Positions 33,401 through 46,611 of a DNA stretch of 64,000 nt are shown one piece after another. The position numbers and the translations under genes were made by a program. Each line of letters starts with the position of its first letter. Position 1 is the first letter of the stretch. The stretch comes from Desmodus rotundus. Lineage: Eukaryota; Chordata; Mammalia; Chiroptera; Phyllostomidae. The stretch spans positions 19,133,680 through 19,197,679 of the forward strand of contig NC_071391.1 in the NCBI RefSeq assembly GCF_022682495.2, written 5' to 3'. The notes under the pieces are model-generated. The model worked only from the letters and a program-made list of their open reading frames with translations, did not search any database and was not told where the DNA came from.

Positions 33401-34177
33401 TAATTGATCAAAAAGAAAGTGAAGAGAAAGAAAAGGACTGCACCAGATTAATTGTCCCCTCATGACCTAAACTTGATCTTGATATTAGAATAAATATCTT
33501 AAACGTCAAAAATAAAGCAAAATTATGCCAAATGAGTAATGAAAACAATTATTTTTGCTAAGAACTCATTTTTTTGTTATTGTTAAAAAGCAACACTTGA
33601 GGAGTGTTTACGTATGTGTGGATTTCTCATATACTTTGTGTACAAATGTATATAATTCACTTAAATAATGTTTTATAATTTTTTTACTTGTTTCGTAATT
33701 TATGTCTGAAACAGAGTTTCATTGTCCCCAAACTCTAAATATATGGTAACAGCTCAAAATACTATGGGTCAGTTAGCTTTATAGCCTAGTCCTTCAGATA
33801 GGCCGCTCAGGTCATATGATGTCCCGTCCTTTGTTCTCAAGGGAGTGTGTTAGCAAAGAAAAACTTGGAAGATAACAAGTGGAGAAGTAAGTTGTTGAGG
33901 CTCGTACACGAGGCTTACAAACCTTTCACTCTAGGGAGGAAAATAAGATTCTTGGAAAAGCTGCCCATTTTTATTAGGAACGGTTCTACAAATCTTGGTT
34001 TGTTACTTCTTGGGTAGGTGACCTTTGGAGGATTATTCCTTCTTTCTGGCACCAGCTGTTGGCAAGTCTCATTTGGTTATTTGCTTCACATTGGTGGGTG
34101 GAAAGATCTATCGGAACTTTACTGTAGTCATCCACTTAAAATCTCATTTGGGAATGAATAGACTAATTATTACGGTC
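33401..34177. other. No gene seen
   Basis: No recognised repeat. The 67-codon frame at 34025-34228 runs into a MIR. Confidence 0.4.
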
Positions 34178-34320
34178 CCAAAAAGAGTTGAAGACCTGGG
34201 TTCTATTGTTGGTGTAATTATGCTCTAGCTACAGGATCTAGGCAAGTCTTTCAACCAAACTGTCTAATTTCTACTAAATCTGAGGTTAAAATGGTATTGT
34301 ATAAATGTAAATATTTTAAA
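34178..34320 (+). mobile_element. MIR SINE fragment
   Basis: AAGACCTGGGTTCTATTGTT, CTAGCTACAGGATCTAGGCA and AGTCTTTCAACCAAACTGTC follow the MIR order (GACCTGGGTTC…, AGCTGTGTGACCTTGGGCAAGTC…). Confidence 0.55.
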
Positions 34321-37300
34321 GGCATTGTTCAACTGTTTATTATTTTAGTATTATAATATATTAAAAATAACAGCCAATGCAGCCATCCAGAATAAGTTTA
34401 GTCTGTCAAAGGCAAGTATATATAAGATAACATAATATTAACAATGCATATACCCTTCTGTGTTTCATGAACACATACCAAATTTTCATAATTCCTACAG
34501 GTCACGGTCATGACTAGCAACACATTGACATTGGAGGAAAGCTACATGGGAATTAAGGGTTAAGGCCAGGTATGGCCACGAACATAAGGTTTTCAAGGTG
34601 GCATTTAATTTCTGTTAATTCACCATTAAGAGAATAATTGTCCTCCAGTGTAATTTGAGTACCCTCTAAAATATGCCCTCAGCCTGTGCAAGCAGATTTT
34701 AAGTTAGAACTGATTTGATGCTGTGTTATTGCCAATCATAAGGAAGAGTGGGATTCTTGCCTATCAAAATGTATAAGATAGTATGCAATTATATATTTTG
34801 ATACAGTATTACTTGAGAATAGACTCAAGTTCACCTAAATTTGAACTGTTATCAATTATTGCTAATTAATATAAGTAACATTATTGGCCAAAGAACCAAA
34901 CCCTCCTACTAGTTGACACATTCCCCCACTGAGAAGTATCTATTAGAAGTAAACATCTAATCAGACCTTTGTGTGTCAGGCACAGATTCAGCGATGTGGT
35001 GGAATTTGAACGTGAGCAACATTAGTGTAAAAATTAAATATTTAAATAATGTTAGGCAATGGTATAAGAATATTTTTACATGCATAAGTATATATAAAAT
35101 CTATTTTTATATGTCTATTTTATCGACTCAGAGGATTCTTGTTCTGTAGTTTCTTGACAATATGCCACCGTCATGCAAGCTCCGGATAGATGAGATATTG
35201 CTATGATATGATATTTTACTTAAAGTTAGCTGGTTACATTTCCAGGAAGTTGTGATGGAGAAAACAGTAATAAATTGTTTGTGAAAAGTACTACAATATC
35301 CCAATACAATTTTCTAAATAGTTTTCATCTAAATTCCTGGAAGATTACTTACAAAGCTGGATAAAATCAGTTGGAAGTGAATTTCCAACAGTTTACTGCC
35401 ACTGGTCATTACAAAGTAGCCTCAACTATTAGTAAGCTAAGCTCATTACATTTCCTCTTACATCTCCTTTGAATTGTTCTTGAAGCATTGCTTATTCTCT
35501 GGACAGCATTGCCAATACAGTTTAGCTAAGTGTGAGGCCTGCCCGTCAGCTTCCCAGCTCTGTTTTGCTAACGGTTCGGAGAGTGATTACTCCCCAGAGG
35601 TTAAGCATGCCCTGTGCAATATGTGCCGAGCAGTCTCACCAGAAATCCTCCTGGATCCAAGCCAGGTCTCCTGCCAGCTCAAGCAGTAGGAGGTTTCTTA
35701 GATGTTAAAATATTTTACGTATGCAAAGCCAAGCAAGATCTTCTGGATGCTTCCCTGTGATTTTAGATTTTAAAAGCAATGGATGTCTTGAACATCATAG
35801 TTACTGTACAAGAGGGAACTGAAAAGTACCATCTAACATTGTTTCCTTTTGTTTTCCCAGGTAATGCAAGCTACCAGAGCTAAGGGTTTCAGGTTGCAGC
35901 AGTCCTGTTGCATTTAATTTGTACATTATGGTACAGGACGTAATTGGTGCAACTTTGTATGACACACCAGATAGAGATTTCTGCCTTCAACTCTCAAACT
36001 TTACCCTATCTTTAGTATACAAACAGATAAATTAAGTAAGCCAAAACATTTTAAAAACAAAAAAGATGCTTCTTCTCACTGAAAGTAATAGCTAAAAACT
36101 ATAAAACCATATGAAACTGACTTTCTGATTGACATATGAGTATGTTGTTTTCCTAACAGTCCTGACAAATTCAATATTCATTTAAAATATTAAAATTACA
36201 CATGGATTTGTATCAAGAATATACTTTTTAAAATTATTATAATTGTTGATATGTTAGAATTGCCTTGCTTGAGGTTAGACAAATAAAATACCCTTTTAAG
36301 AAAAATAAAGAGAAGAAATTCTGTGATGAAAGAACATAAAGATCCTAGTGTTTAATTATCCTTTAGAATCACTAATGAAGTCTTACAGAAAGTAAAAGTG
36401 AACACTCACGATGATATTTTTCCCATTAAGGGAAAATATCTAATATAACAAACTAGTGTGTGATTTAAAAATACAATAAAATATTAGTAAAACAGAAACA
36501 CTTAATTCCAGAAATTTTTAGCACATTATTTAGAATGAATTGGCATGCCATTTTATATAATGCATATTATCAAAGTTGGGGTAACTAAAAATGAACATAA
36601 TTTTAAACTCATTTTTGCCTAGAGGTTAAATATGTGTTTTTTTTTGTTTTCAAAAATGAGTCTTTCTATTAAAATTCTATTGAATGTTTACTTAATACGG
36701 CACTGTTTTATGTCCAGATATGTCCAGTGGCAAAAGACAAAAGGTTCCTGCTCTTAAATATCCTCCTATTCACAGGACTGGTTATGTATAATCCCAATTT
36801 ATTTCCTCTATGAAGTGACACAGTCTTCTACTCTTACACTATTTCTTCAATTGCATAGCTGATCGAGGACATTCCACAGCGCACTATATTGGTGGCAGAT
36901 CAGGGTAGTTCGTTTCTCTCACTACTTCCCAGGAATTAGATTATCTGGAAGGATATTCTACTTGAAGGATACTTGAAAAAACAATTATTCAGTGGCATAT
37001 GTGTGGCCAGTACTGCTTTTCTACCTTAAAGCCATTTTAACTGTGAAATAATATGACACATTTCCTTGTCGAAAAAGATGAAGCATTTAAAGACCATTGT
37101 AGACTGCATGCAACAAAAATGTTATTATCCACCTCTCCCTCAAGCAAATTTTTGACTCAGGTTATGATGACTCTGTTTTCAGAGTCCATCTTGATTAGCC
37201 TAAGCCAATTATGGCAGTATATCTGTCTGACCAATGATAGTTAAGCAACCTTGGCTTAAAGTAATCAACATACAGTATCCCCTGGTAATTATTACTGGTC

Positions 37301-39447
37301 CACAAATAGGCACATAGTTTATATTAACTCAGTCAGAATGAAGAGAAGGTTTCTATTTTATGGTGAAATGAATAGTTCTCTCCACTCCATTGAATATGAA
37401 GAGGGAATCTTTCCCTCTGATACTGGCGGTCTTCTTCAGTTATGAGGAAAGACAGCCTGAACAGAGAATTGAGAATCACGGACTTTATAGTTTCCCCATT
37501 GCCTTTTTATGTGTGTAAATTTTGTAATGCCATATTATATGTGAAAATAGTAACTTCCTCACCTTTAATATTTCAAACTGGGTTCTTTGTAACTTGAAAC
37601 TGAAAGAATCCTGAACTGACAAAGGGGAAATATGGCAGAGTTTTGTTAAAATCCAGGTCTCTCTGACTTCTAATTCAAATGTTTTCATGGTGTTGGAAGT
37701 AAATGGAATGTGTGTTCAGTGACATTGTGAGTCAGCTGATTCTCATCCAGGATGCCTCGATTGTCTGTCCTGCTTTTATATTTGTCAAATAATTGACTGA
37801 TTATTTGGCTAGCTAAAGAACAGTAACTATGTAAACATCTCACTCCTTAGGAAGCATCCCATATTTTAGAGTTATTTTTAGAAAACCTAATCAAAATATA
37901 AATTGTAATCAATATTCCAAGTAGCTTAAATTTCACTTTACTTTTATTCATATAAATATTCAAGTAGATTACTTTTGTTTATTTGACCCTATGTTTTTGG
38001 TATTGCTTTCTTTTTTTGTGAATAATACAGTTGCTGATGTGTTTCAACATTGCAATATTTTTCTGCAATGACAGGAAGAAACTATGTATTTTTTTAAATT
38101 TCAACAATATATGCACAGGGATTTGTACAATTTATATTGTAAGAAAGTTGGCTAAAGGGAAGAAAGATGTGGTCATGAATACATGGACTCACAATTACTT
38201 ATTCAGCAGTCACTTCTCAGAACTATACCACAGGCTTATTAAATATTGTGACTGATTTTGATAAAGTTGATCAGATGAGAAATTGAAGGTAAATGCTAAT
38301 CAGAAAAAGTAAATGTAAAACACATGAATAATTTTATTTTCAGAGGAGGTAAAACATATAGAAGGCCATATTGATAATCAGATAGTAAGTGTTGGCTAAC
38401 ATTGTTTACAAGAGGGAGAGAGAATGTTTGTGAATCTGGAGAGAAAAGTGCATTGCATACTTTAAGTGGACAGGATGTGTTGAGCCTTTGGAGGGGACTA
38501 TAGACAGGCAAGCACAGATGAGCAATAAGACATGAGCAGTGGACTGCAAACTACTCCGTTCTTGGGAAACCAGAAGCCATATGAGCCAAGAGCAAAGGTG
38601 AATTTCTCAAAAATGCAATTGGTGATGTAACTGAGACTGGAATCTACTGGACCAAAATCTTCGTAGTTTAGTCAATGTTTCAGTTTCTCCTCCATGATGC
38701 TGATATTACAATAAAAAGCCACCTGAAATTAGAGTCAATCGTCCAAGTGGAAGGAACTAACTTTGTTATAGAAGTTGGCAAAAGGTCTTTGAAAGGATAT
38801 TGCTTTGTTAAACAGAAGATGAGTTCATGATAGAATGACCTTGAATTGTACATGAAAGAGAATAACACTGAGCCTGAACTTCTGGGAATTCTTAGGTACA
38901 GACAAGTTTTATTTCCTTCTTAAGTTGCCATCAAAAGTGTAAGTAATTAAATGTTTTGGACTGACATTCTCTAACTTGTTCTGGTCTGATGTCATCACTG
39001 CAGAGGAAAAAAATGAAGGTCAGAGCACATACATGGAGGTGTCACAATACAGATTCTTTTGCTGTAACCAAAGCCAATCAGGACACGATTTCTCAACAAG
39101 ATGAGGATTCATTTCTTTTTCTTGTATAACATAAGTAATCAGGGCTGATGTAGACTCCAATTGTCCAGAATCCAGGTCCTTTCCATCTTTTCATATCCTA
39201 TCTCCAATACCTCACTCATGAGTTAAATGTTCCTGCTCTTGCCATTGTCTCTAACTTGATAACAACATGAACCTCTCAAAAATCCACCACTGGATTTCAA
39301 AGTTAAGGGGGAGCAATACATTTCCTTTATGGACGTGCATTACTCTCAGTTGTGTTTCTTTTATTTGCTCTTGAAAGAATTCATACTCTTTCAGGATCTC
39401 AATCCCCATGAAGATAACTTCCAATCTTCCGAACTTGAAACATGTAA
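34321..39447. other. Long repeat-poor, gene-less stretch
   Basis: About 5 kb in which I recognise no LINE, SINE or LTR with confidence. Weak L2/MIR-like wording occurs near 36690-36780. Open frames (35474-35689, 37053-37244, 37485-37688, 38031-38255, 38296-38511, 38680-38868) are all below 75 codons and unrecognised. 35500-35690 is locally richer in GC and CpG and is noted as a finding. Confidence 0.4.
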
Positions 39448-39640
39448 AGCCTTTCATAATCTGACCACGTCTAGCCCTCTAGCCTGACTGCTACCACACT
39501 CTGCCCCGTGCTTAGTACCACGGGCACACAACTGATTATCCAGAACTTCCCGCACACCATGGGCATTCTTTCCTTGGTGCTTCTGCTCTTCTCCATGCTT
39601 GAAATGCCCAGTTCTCCACATCCGCCTTATTAGACGAGCC
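39448..39640 (+). mobile_element. L2 LINE relic
   Basis: TTTCATAATCTGACCACGTC, ACTGCTACCACACTCTGCCC and TTGGTGCTTCTGCTCTTCTC, then ATGCTTGAAATGCCCAGTTC, match the L2 order (CATGATCTGGCC…CCACTCT…TGCTGTTCCCTCTGCCTGGAATGC). All frames are decayed. Confidence 0.6.
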
Positions 39641-42294
39641 CTGCAACTGGTCCAGCTATTTGAGTGATGCTGTGTATAATCATGTGTAATTCAATGGCGA
39701 AGTGTTAACAAGCCTGCTTAACCACAGACTAAGCATCATCTTCCAATTATTCTATCAGTAACAGGTTAATGTTTTGATTACCTTCCTGTGTCCATATCGC
39801 AACGGTTCCAAATAAGCATGAGCAAGAGAGAGACTCAGAATAATCTCAATACTCCCTAAATCAGTAAAAAAAAAAATCATGCCCTGAGTTGTAAAAATTT
39901 AATTGCCTATACCTGACATTACTAAGTGTTAGGATAATCAAATGCATAATAGACATTCCGCAACTTCAAGAAACTCTAGTCTGAGAATAATAAGCACCTT
40001 TTCAAACATCTAAAATGCATAACATCAATTGTATGTAAGAATACTAGTGATTCACCAAACTAATTGACCACCAGCATCATTGAAACATTCCTACAACTTA
40101 AGAATCTCTTATGAATAATAGAGCTACTGAATCAGATGTTCAGGGATCCAATCTTCTTGTTTGTTTGCCTGTTTGTGTTTAAGATTTCCATGCAATTCTC
40201 ACTATCAGCCTTTATCAAGGTTCAGGAACTTTTGGTTTAATGCCCTACCTATGACCTCCAATGACTGGTAATACAGCCAGCATGAGACAATGCACAGGAC
40301 TTTGGGGATTATATAATGAGTTAGTTTAGTATTACAGACTTTTCAATGCCCTAAATACTACTGCATTCACTGTTTCTATGTGATTGTTATCACACGATGA
40401 CACCACACAGCCTTAAAATCACAAAACTGTTTTCCCAGCAGACTTCTGCACCTACACTACACAATCTTGGTCAATTTTATTTTGTAATAGAATGTAGCGT
40501 TGGTGCCCATTATAAAATTAAATACTAAACTGTCACTTGTGATGTATGGTATTGTGTTCTATTGAAAACCAGTCCCTCTACCCTGTTTCCCCCTCCCCAG
40601 ACCTAACCTAGGTCTTACTAATCACTAAGTAATGTATGTAGGTGCTGACTTATGTCTATCCTAAATCTTTTATCCCAAGAGCTGGGGATTTTAAGAATCA
40701 GAGTGTCTTTACTATTTCATAAAACATGCTTGATATTTTTTTACATTGTAAATAACCTCAAGGCACATGTCCATATTTTTCACATTTATAATAGTGGAGG
40801 AAGACTTATCATTTAAACTACTTAATTATCCTTTTTGTCCATTCTTGTCCTAAGGCCCTGTAAGGGAATATCTGCATCCATCCCTACTACGCTCCCCTCC
40901 AAGATCCTTGGGTTATAGTGAAGAGTCTTTACTTTTTAGATTGGCTCTTCATTTTTATACATTTTCAGAGAATATGTTTTCCTTTTTCTTCTCACACTTT
41001 GTCATGCTTTTGACTTGGATTTTCTGCTTCTTACTGACTCAAGTGAAATTTCCTTGCAAATGCAAAGAAAATGTCTATTAATTTACTTGAGACATTACTC
41101 AGAGTGTCCCACTTCTTAGTCCTTATCCCTCGCTATTGAAAACAGGCTCTGTAAACATTCTCTGATTCGCTGCTACCTTAGCAACTAACTTCAGTTACTC
41201 TTCTGAGTCAGTACATACGCACCTTCCCTCCGATGAGCAGTAATGGAACTTGCACAACAGTATGGTCTCGACACTCTCAAATCCCAGGCTAAGTCTTTAA
41301 AGCCTTGGTCACTTTTCTCGAAGCATCGTTTATTCAGAGACTACAAAAGACTTCATATTTTCTAACAAGACACTTCTTTTACTATTTCGCATCTGGCACA
41401 CTTCTGGGATCTTAGTAGACTGTTCCAGTCACATTAAAAAAGTTTTCTCCCCTGAGATTGAAAGATCACCCCTGAAATTCTCTCAGTTCTCATTTCTGAA
41501 CTGTTAGTAGAGTTTATGGGTAATACTTTTCCAATGTTTGCCATGAAATGTTGGCCCTCGCTTAAGTGGTGACACCATCAATTTGGCAGATAGGAGAATG
41601 CTGTTATATCTGCGGACTCTGATGATACCAGATTTTATACCGCTTTTTCTTCAGAAAGAGGCTCATGTCTTAGGATTTCAAGGTCTAAGCCTGAGGGAAT
41701 AGCTGCAAAATGTACACATTTAGGCAGTTTCCTTTTCAATTATCTTCCTGAGGGTTACCAAAAAATCTTTTTTTTTCCCCCAGCAAGTTTAGCACTCCTA
41801 AAGACTTACCAGTCTTATCCAAATATGTTAGCTCTTTAAGTCCTCTTTGGTGATGCTAAAGCCTGGTTGCATGTTTATAAAGTTATACATTGGTATTAGA
41901 ACTAACTCAGGGAATCCTCTGATGCGGGTGTACTGAGATGCTCGATTCATATAAAACATTGAGACCACAGTGTCAGAATTTGTTGATAAAGTCTGATGGA
42001 AATGAAGTCCACATGTTGATAACTGGGTTTATGGCACCTCTGTTTCCTGATTTTCCATGATTATGTTTCTCCTCCCAGGAGCCAGAGATAAGACCAAGTA
42101 TTGTTTTTTCTCAACCACAGGTGGTCATAATATTATGTCATAGTTTCCCATTCATCTATTTTTTTAGTAAAGGAATGATAAAAAGTGGTGCAATGGAGAC
42201 ACATAGGGCTTTAGGATTTGCTGAACAAAAGCATCTCTCTATGGAATAAAGTGAATGAGGTCATCATCCGCTTGCTAATGTTATACATCTCCTA
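39641..42294. other. No gene seen
   Basis: About 2.6 kb of unremarkable AT-rich sequence. I see no repeat I can name, RNA gene or splice-bounded open segment. Confidence 0.4.
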
Positions 42295-42495
42295 ACGTGT
42301 GTCAAGCTAAACCTTACATGTATTGGTTAAGTCTCACAACAAACCTGTGAGGTTGGTACTGCTATTGTATCCCTATTATGTAGATAAAAAACTAAAGAAA
42401 AAAAAAGGTTAAGTGACTTGTCTAAGTTCATATGGCAAGCAAAGAATAGAGTCAAAATGCTAATCCAGGCAGTCAAATTCCAAACAGTTAGAGTA
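42295..42495 (-). mobile_element. MIR SINE (antisense)
   Basis: The plus strand reads TTACATGTATTGGTTAAGTC, TCACAACAAACCTGTGAGGT, GGTACTGCTATTGTATCCCT, then AGGTTAAGTGACTTGTCTAA and CCAGGCAGTCAAATTCCAAA. This is the antisense of nearly the whole MIR body, and the best-preserved MIR in the window. Confidence 0.8.
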
Positions 42496-43960
42496 ATGGT
42501 CACAGGACCACAGAACTAAATGTATGTGCCTGTGCCTGTGTGTGAGAGAGAGACTGTTGGCACGGGAAACATTAATCAGAATGTTTCAGGGTATGGACTG
42601 CTCTTACAGTGTTTATTAATCATCTTTCTCATCCTCATAAAGTGAAAAGAATTCCCTGTATTTCTTCTTTCGCATTACATTCTGTTTGAGACAAACAATT
42701 ACCATGCAATTCATAAGAATAATGAATTCCTACATGGAAAAATTTATCATAATATGTGGCTTTGAAAGTATAAGCCATATAGTTTTAATGCAGTGTGAAC
42801 CCATAGGTTGATACAAAATAGAAAGAGCCAAGTAAATGTAACAAATTAAAATAAATCATTAAATGAGAATCAAAGAGTAAAATATAATCTTTCATTTCTT
42901 TCTTAGCAGAGTGCTTTATACCACAAATGCAATTAATTTGAACTGAAAAGAGATTAATCAATTTCTATGCGCTTCAGGTTTTGCAACAATGACTGAATTG
43001 GAAAAAAAAAATCACATTCTCAAGAAAACATATCTCCTGTTTAACAATGTTCCAAGCTATCTGCTTACTGTGTTCGCACTGACCAGTGCTCTTTTTCAGC
43101 CACTTTCCTCGTCTCAGACACATCCATGATCACATAGACATGTGTGCAGGTGTGTGCACACACACAGCCACATTTGCCAGATGACGTTACTTAAATATTT
43201 CATAATAAATCCGCATGGTCTATAAGGGCTCTCACATACAGAGAGACAAGAAGAGGAAACAAATTGGACTTTACACACGTGGAGAGAAAGAAGTCACATT
43301 TAGCGTGCTTTGGAGGAGAGGGTAAAGTTACTGGACAAAATGCATTGAGTCATAAAAGTGCTCAGACTCAGTTTCCAAGGGACACGATGGAAGAAAGTGA
43401 AAACTTAAAGATGTGAAAATTAAAGTCATATTCTAGTTGTCTGAATAGAATACAAGTAAAAGAATTATTTCTTGGGTGGTGGTGAGGATGAAATTTGAAA
43501 TTTGCGATACATCAAGACACTTAGCAAATATGCACCGCATCTTGACCAAGGCTCTCTTCTGTACACAGAGGTTGTCCCGGTGACCCACCAGTTTTCCCAA
43601 ATAAATTTTGTGGCCAAACCTAACAAGACTTGAGATTTCCTCTTTCTTAAATTAATTGAATTCTGGGTGCATGTAGGTGGCTCAAGTCTAAAGCACATAC
43701 GATGAACCTGAGGTGAAGAGCAAACCTAAACTAAGATTTCAATTTGCATCTTGTATGTATTATTATCACACTCTAGAACCTCTAAACTGAATACAGATGC
43801 TGATATACTACCTACAAAGACAGGGGGTACTTAATTCTTGCTGTTTGAATGAATCAATACTTTCTCAAACACTTTCTTACCAAACATATCTACCTTTCCT
43901 TATATTGTGTAGCCCAGTATTTTTAACATAGAGAATATTTTATCTCCTAGAAATTATGCT
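42496..43960. other. No gene seen
   Basis: No recognised repeat. Short GT/CA words near 43140-43170 are low complexity. A 77-codon minus-strand frame (43465-43698) is unrecognised. Confidence 0.4.
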
Positions 43961-44186
43961 TTATAAAAATTTGAGCCCTAGCTGGTGTGGCTCAGTGGAC
44001 TCAGTGCCGACCTGTGAACCAAAGGGTCGCTGGTTCAATTCCCAGTCAGGGCACGTACCTGGGCTGTGGTCCAGGTCCCCGGGAAGGGGCACGCAAGATG
44101 CAACCACACACTGATGTTTCTCTCCTTCTCTTTCTCCTTCCCTTACCCTCTCTCTAAATAAATAAATAAAACATTATAAAAATTGA
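43961..44186 (+). mobile_element. VES-type SINE with target-site duplication
   Basis: The element body (43975-44173) starts GCCCTAGCTGGTGTGGCTCA. It holds an RNA polymerase III box A-like TGGCTCAGTGG and box B-like GGTCGCTGGTTCAATTCCC, showing its tRNA ancestry. GGGCACGTACCTGGGCTGTG and a pyrimidine-rich part follow, with an (AAATA)n tail at the end. TTATAAAAATTTGA (43961-43974) and TTATAAAAATTGA (44174-44186) flank it as a duplication differing by one T. VES SINEs are bat-specific and were mobilised by L1. Confidence 0.92.
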
Positions 44187-45529
44187 TTACTTACTATATC
44201 AAAACTATGCCATATATAATCTGTGATTTTTAATACATTAAAAGTTCACTAAGTCTTTTATCTTTTCATTTTCATGAATGGAATGAATGCTTTTAACCCT
44301 TTTAGTGTCTAATTTACAATGTGATAAGAGCTTTATATTTCAAAACTGATCTGAGCTTTATGCCATTGAGAACTGCATTTTCCAGTCTAGATGAAGAACA
44401 GATTAAAATCCATAAAGACTGTGTTTTCTATTTAAGGTGATTAGTTAGGTATTCATACAGAAAATTTACCTTCAGATTATCCACATAAGTATTTAAGTTA
44501 ACAACCAGAAAACCCATTCCGTGGAGGTCTAATTAAAGATTGAGTTTGAAGAGATATCCGCAGCATAATGTTTTGTTCTCAGGTTCATACCACAGAACCA
44601 CACGATTCCAAGGCTTTGTCCTTATCCATGCCCTTCTCCAAGTGGGGGGTGAACATTATGTTGAGAGTAAAATAAACTCAAGTCTTAACTGAAGATCAGG
44701 TGAAATATGCAGTTAAGTAGATCCAAGGGAAGTGGTCTCAGGTTTCATGGGGTTTCAAGTTTATAAACTGAGCCTGTAAATATAGGACCTAGAGGCTGAC
44801 ACAGATGTGAATTCAGTGCATTTCCACCATTACCCATTGCTTAAGTATAGTTTACTGAGTCCATTTATGCTGGAGGAGCTCTGTCCACCTCTGCGAGGCC
44901 CAATCTGGTAAGGCATTCTATCTGATACTGCCCATATTCTTGATCAAAATTTACTTACTGAGCCTTCTTCCTCCTTTTGTGCTTGAGTATCCACTCCTAC
45001 CCTACCCCCTTTAGCCTTTTTCTTATGTCTTACAAAAGTTAGTGTTTAAAACATTTTATTGAGACTAACTTGACCAAAGCATTTACCAAGCAGCAAATGG
45101 GATTAAAAGAAAAGTTTCAATATTTCTGTTTTTCAGTCATCTTTTAGAGCCCTGGGAGAAGCTCAAGCAATGTTTCACATGGGCACCGGTTTTTGTAAAG
45201 TATGAAAAACTAAAATATTTTCAGATCTAATAAGATTGTTGCATCATTCCAATGTCCCCATTATGGATATTCCTTGAAAACATGGTGTTCAGAGCAGAAC
45301 ACATTATGGTCCCATGAGAAAAGAGGAGAGAAACATTATTACCTCCCTTATGGATGTCCTGTTTCTAGTTTTGTGGTCAAATAAAATGTGGGAATCACCT
45401 TAAAGTAACAGTTGGGAAATAGCCTAAATTTTTTTCCATGCCCTTCTAAGATCTTTTGTGAAATGTGTAGTTGGTTGGAGGGATCCTAGCAAAAGTCTTC
45501 TCATATATCCTTGTTAATTATCACCTATG
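44187..45529. other. No gene seen
   Basis: AT-rich sequence with no recognised repeat or exon. Confidence 0.4.
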
Positions 45530-45740
45530 GGGAAGTTCACTTGGCAAGGAACTCAGGGTGACCTATGGCCAACACGCACCAAAGAACTGAGACCCTCAAT
45601 CCAAAACTGTCAGTGAAACGAATTCTTCCAAGAACCACATGCGCATAGAAGCTGACCTTGGAAGTTGAGCTTTCAGATGAAACCTTATTGCTGGCTGAGA
45701 ATTTGACTGCAGTTATGTGACAGAACAAAGATATCCAGTT
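45530..45740 (+). mobile_element. MLT1-type LTR fragment (MaLR, sense)
   Basis: TTGGCAAGGAACTCAGGGTG, ACCTATGGCCAACACGCACC, AAGAACTGAGACCCTCAATC and AGCTGACCTTGGAAGTTGAG, followed by GACTGCAGTTATGTGACAGA, match the middle of an MLT1 LTR in order. The 121-codon minus-strand frame at 45537-45902 lies across this LTR and is not a gene. Confidence 0.7.
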
Positions 45741-46170
45741 CAATTTTAATTTAGATAAACGATAAATACTTTTTTTTGTATGTTCCATAAAATATTTGAG
45801 ATGAAACATCCTCCGAACCACTACTTTGTGGGGTAAATTCTTACCCAATAGTAAAGAGAAAACATATATCATCCCATTAAATTTTAGACCATTTCTAACC
45901 AATCAAATTTATTGTGGATCTTGAGCCTACTGTACAATATACTCTTTCCAATTTCTTATTCAAAAACTATTTTCTATGATCATATTAGTTAGTTAAAAAT
46001 AATTTATTACAAAATAGTTGACAGTAGACACAATATGTCAATAGAGAACTGTATCTGTTGGCACAAATTAATTATATGAGTACAGTTTTGTTACTGAAAT
46101 GTAGTCATTTAAATATGCATTTAATTTACTTTGTATCTTCTCAAATTTCTATAATTTCATTTTTAGAAAG
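45741..46170. other. No gene seen
   Basis: AT-rich sequence with no recognised repeat. The last bases (46144-46169) may be the left target duplication of the SINE that follows. Confidence 0.4.
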
Positions 46171-46366
46171 ATTGTATTTATTTATTTTTACAGAGAGGGA
46201 AAGAAGGGAGAAAGGGAGAGAAATGTCAATGTGTGGTTGCCTCTTGTATGCCCCCCTACTGGGGACCTGGCCCACAACCCAGGCATTCGCCAAGACTGGA
46301 AATGGAACCAGCAGCCTTTTGATTCACAGGCTGGCACTCAGCCACTGTGGCACACCAGCCAGGGCC
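46171..46366 (-). mobile_element. VES-type SINE (antisense)
   Basis: The reverse complement begins GGCCCTGGCTGGTGTGCCAC. It contains CAGTGGCTGAGTGCCAGCC, a box B-like GGCTGCTGGTTCCATTTCC and CCTGGGTTGTGGGCCAGGTC, and ends in an (AAATA)n tail, seen as T-rich sequence at 46171-46190. It is about the same length as the copy at 43975 but differs at many positions, so the two are separate insertions. Flanks AAATTTCTATAATTT (left) and AAACTTCTACAATTT (right, from 46367) suggest an imperfect target duplication. The 116-codon frame at 46058-46408 crosses it and is not a gene. Confidence 0.9.
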
Positions 46367-46611
46367 AAACTTCTACAATTTTCTAAGAATGGACTCAAAT
46401 TTTTCTAGAGTCTAGGTATATTTTGTCTAGTTGACCCACTTATAATCAGCATCAAAGATGATTTGTTCAACTTGTTTTGCATCATTATTTCTTCCTTGAG
46501 TTGCTGACAAATGTGAGAGGAGTAGACAACCAAGATAGACTCTTCCTCTTTTGAATATTAAAGTAATCGATCTGTAAAATATAGATTGAAAATAAGAATA
46601 GCAGTCATATA

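Noticed and set aside
43975..44060. tRNA-like box A and box B sequences
   Set aside because: They belong to a VES SINE and not to a tRNA gene; no cloverleaf with an anticodon arm and intact acceptor stem is formed.
45537..45902. 121-codon minus-strand ORF
   Set aside because: It runs antisense through an MLT1 LTR fragment; LTR phrases on the plus strand explain the sequence.
46058..46408. 116-codon plus-strand ORF
   Set aside because: Most of it is an antisense VES SINE.
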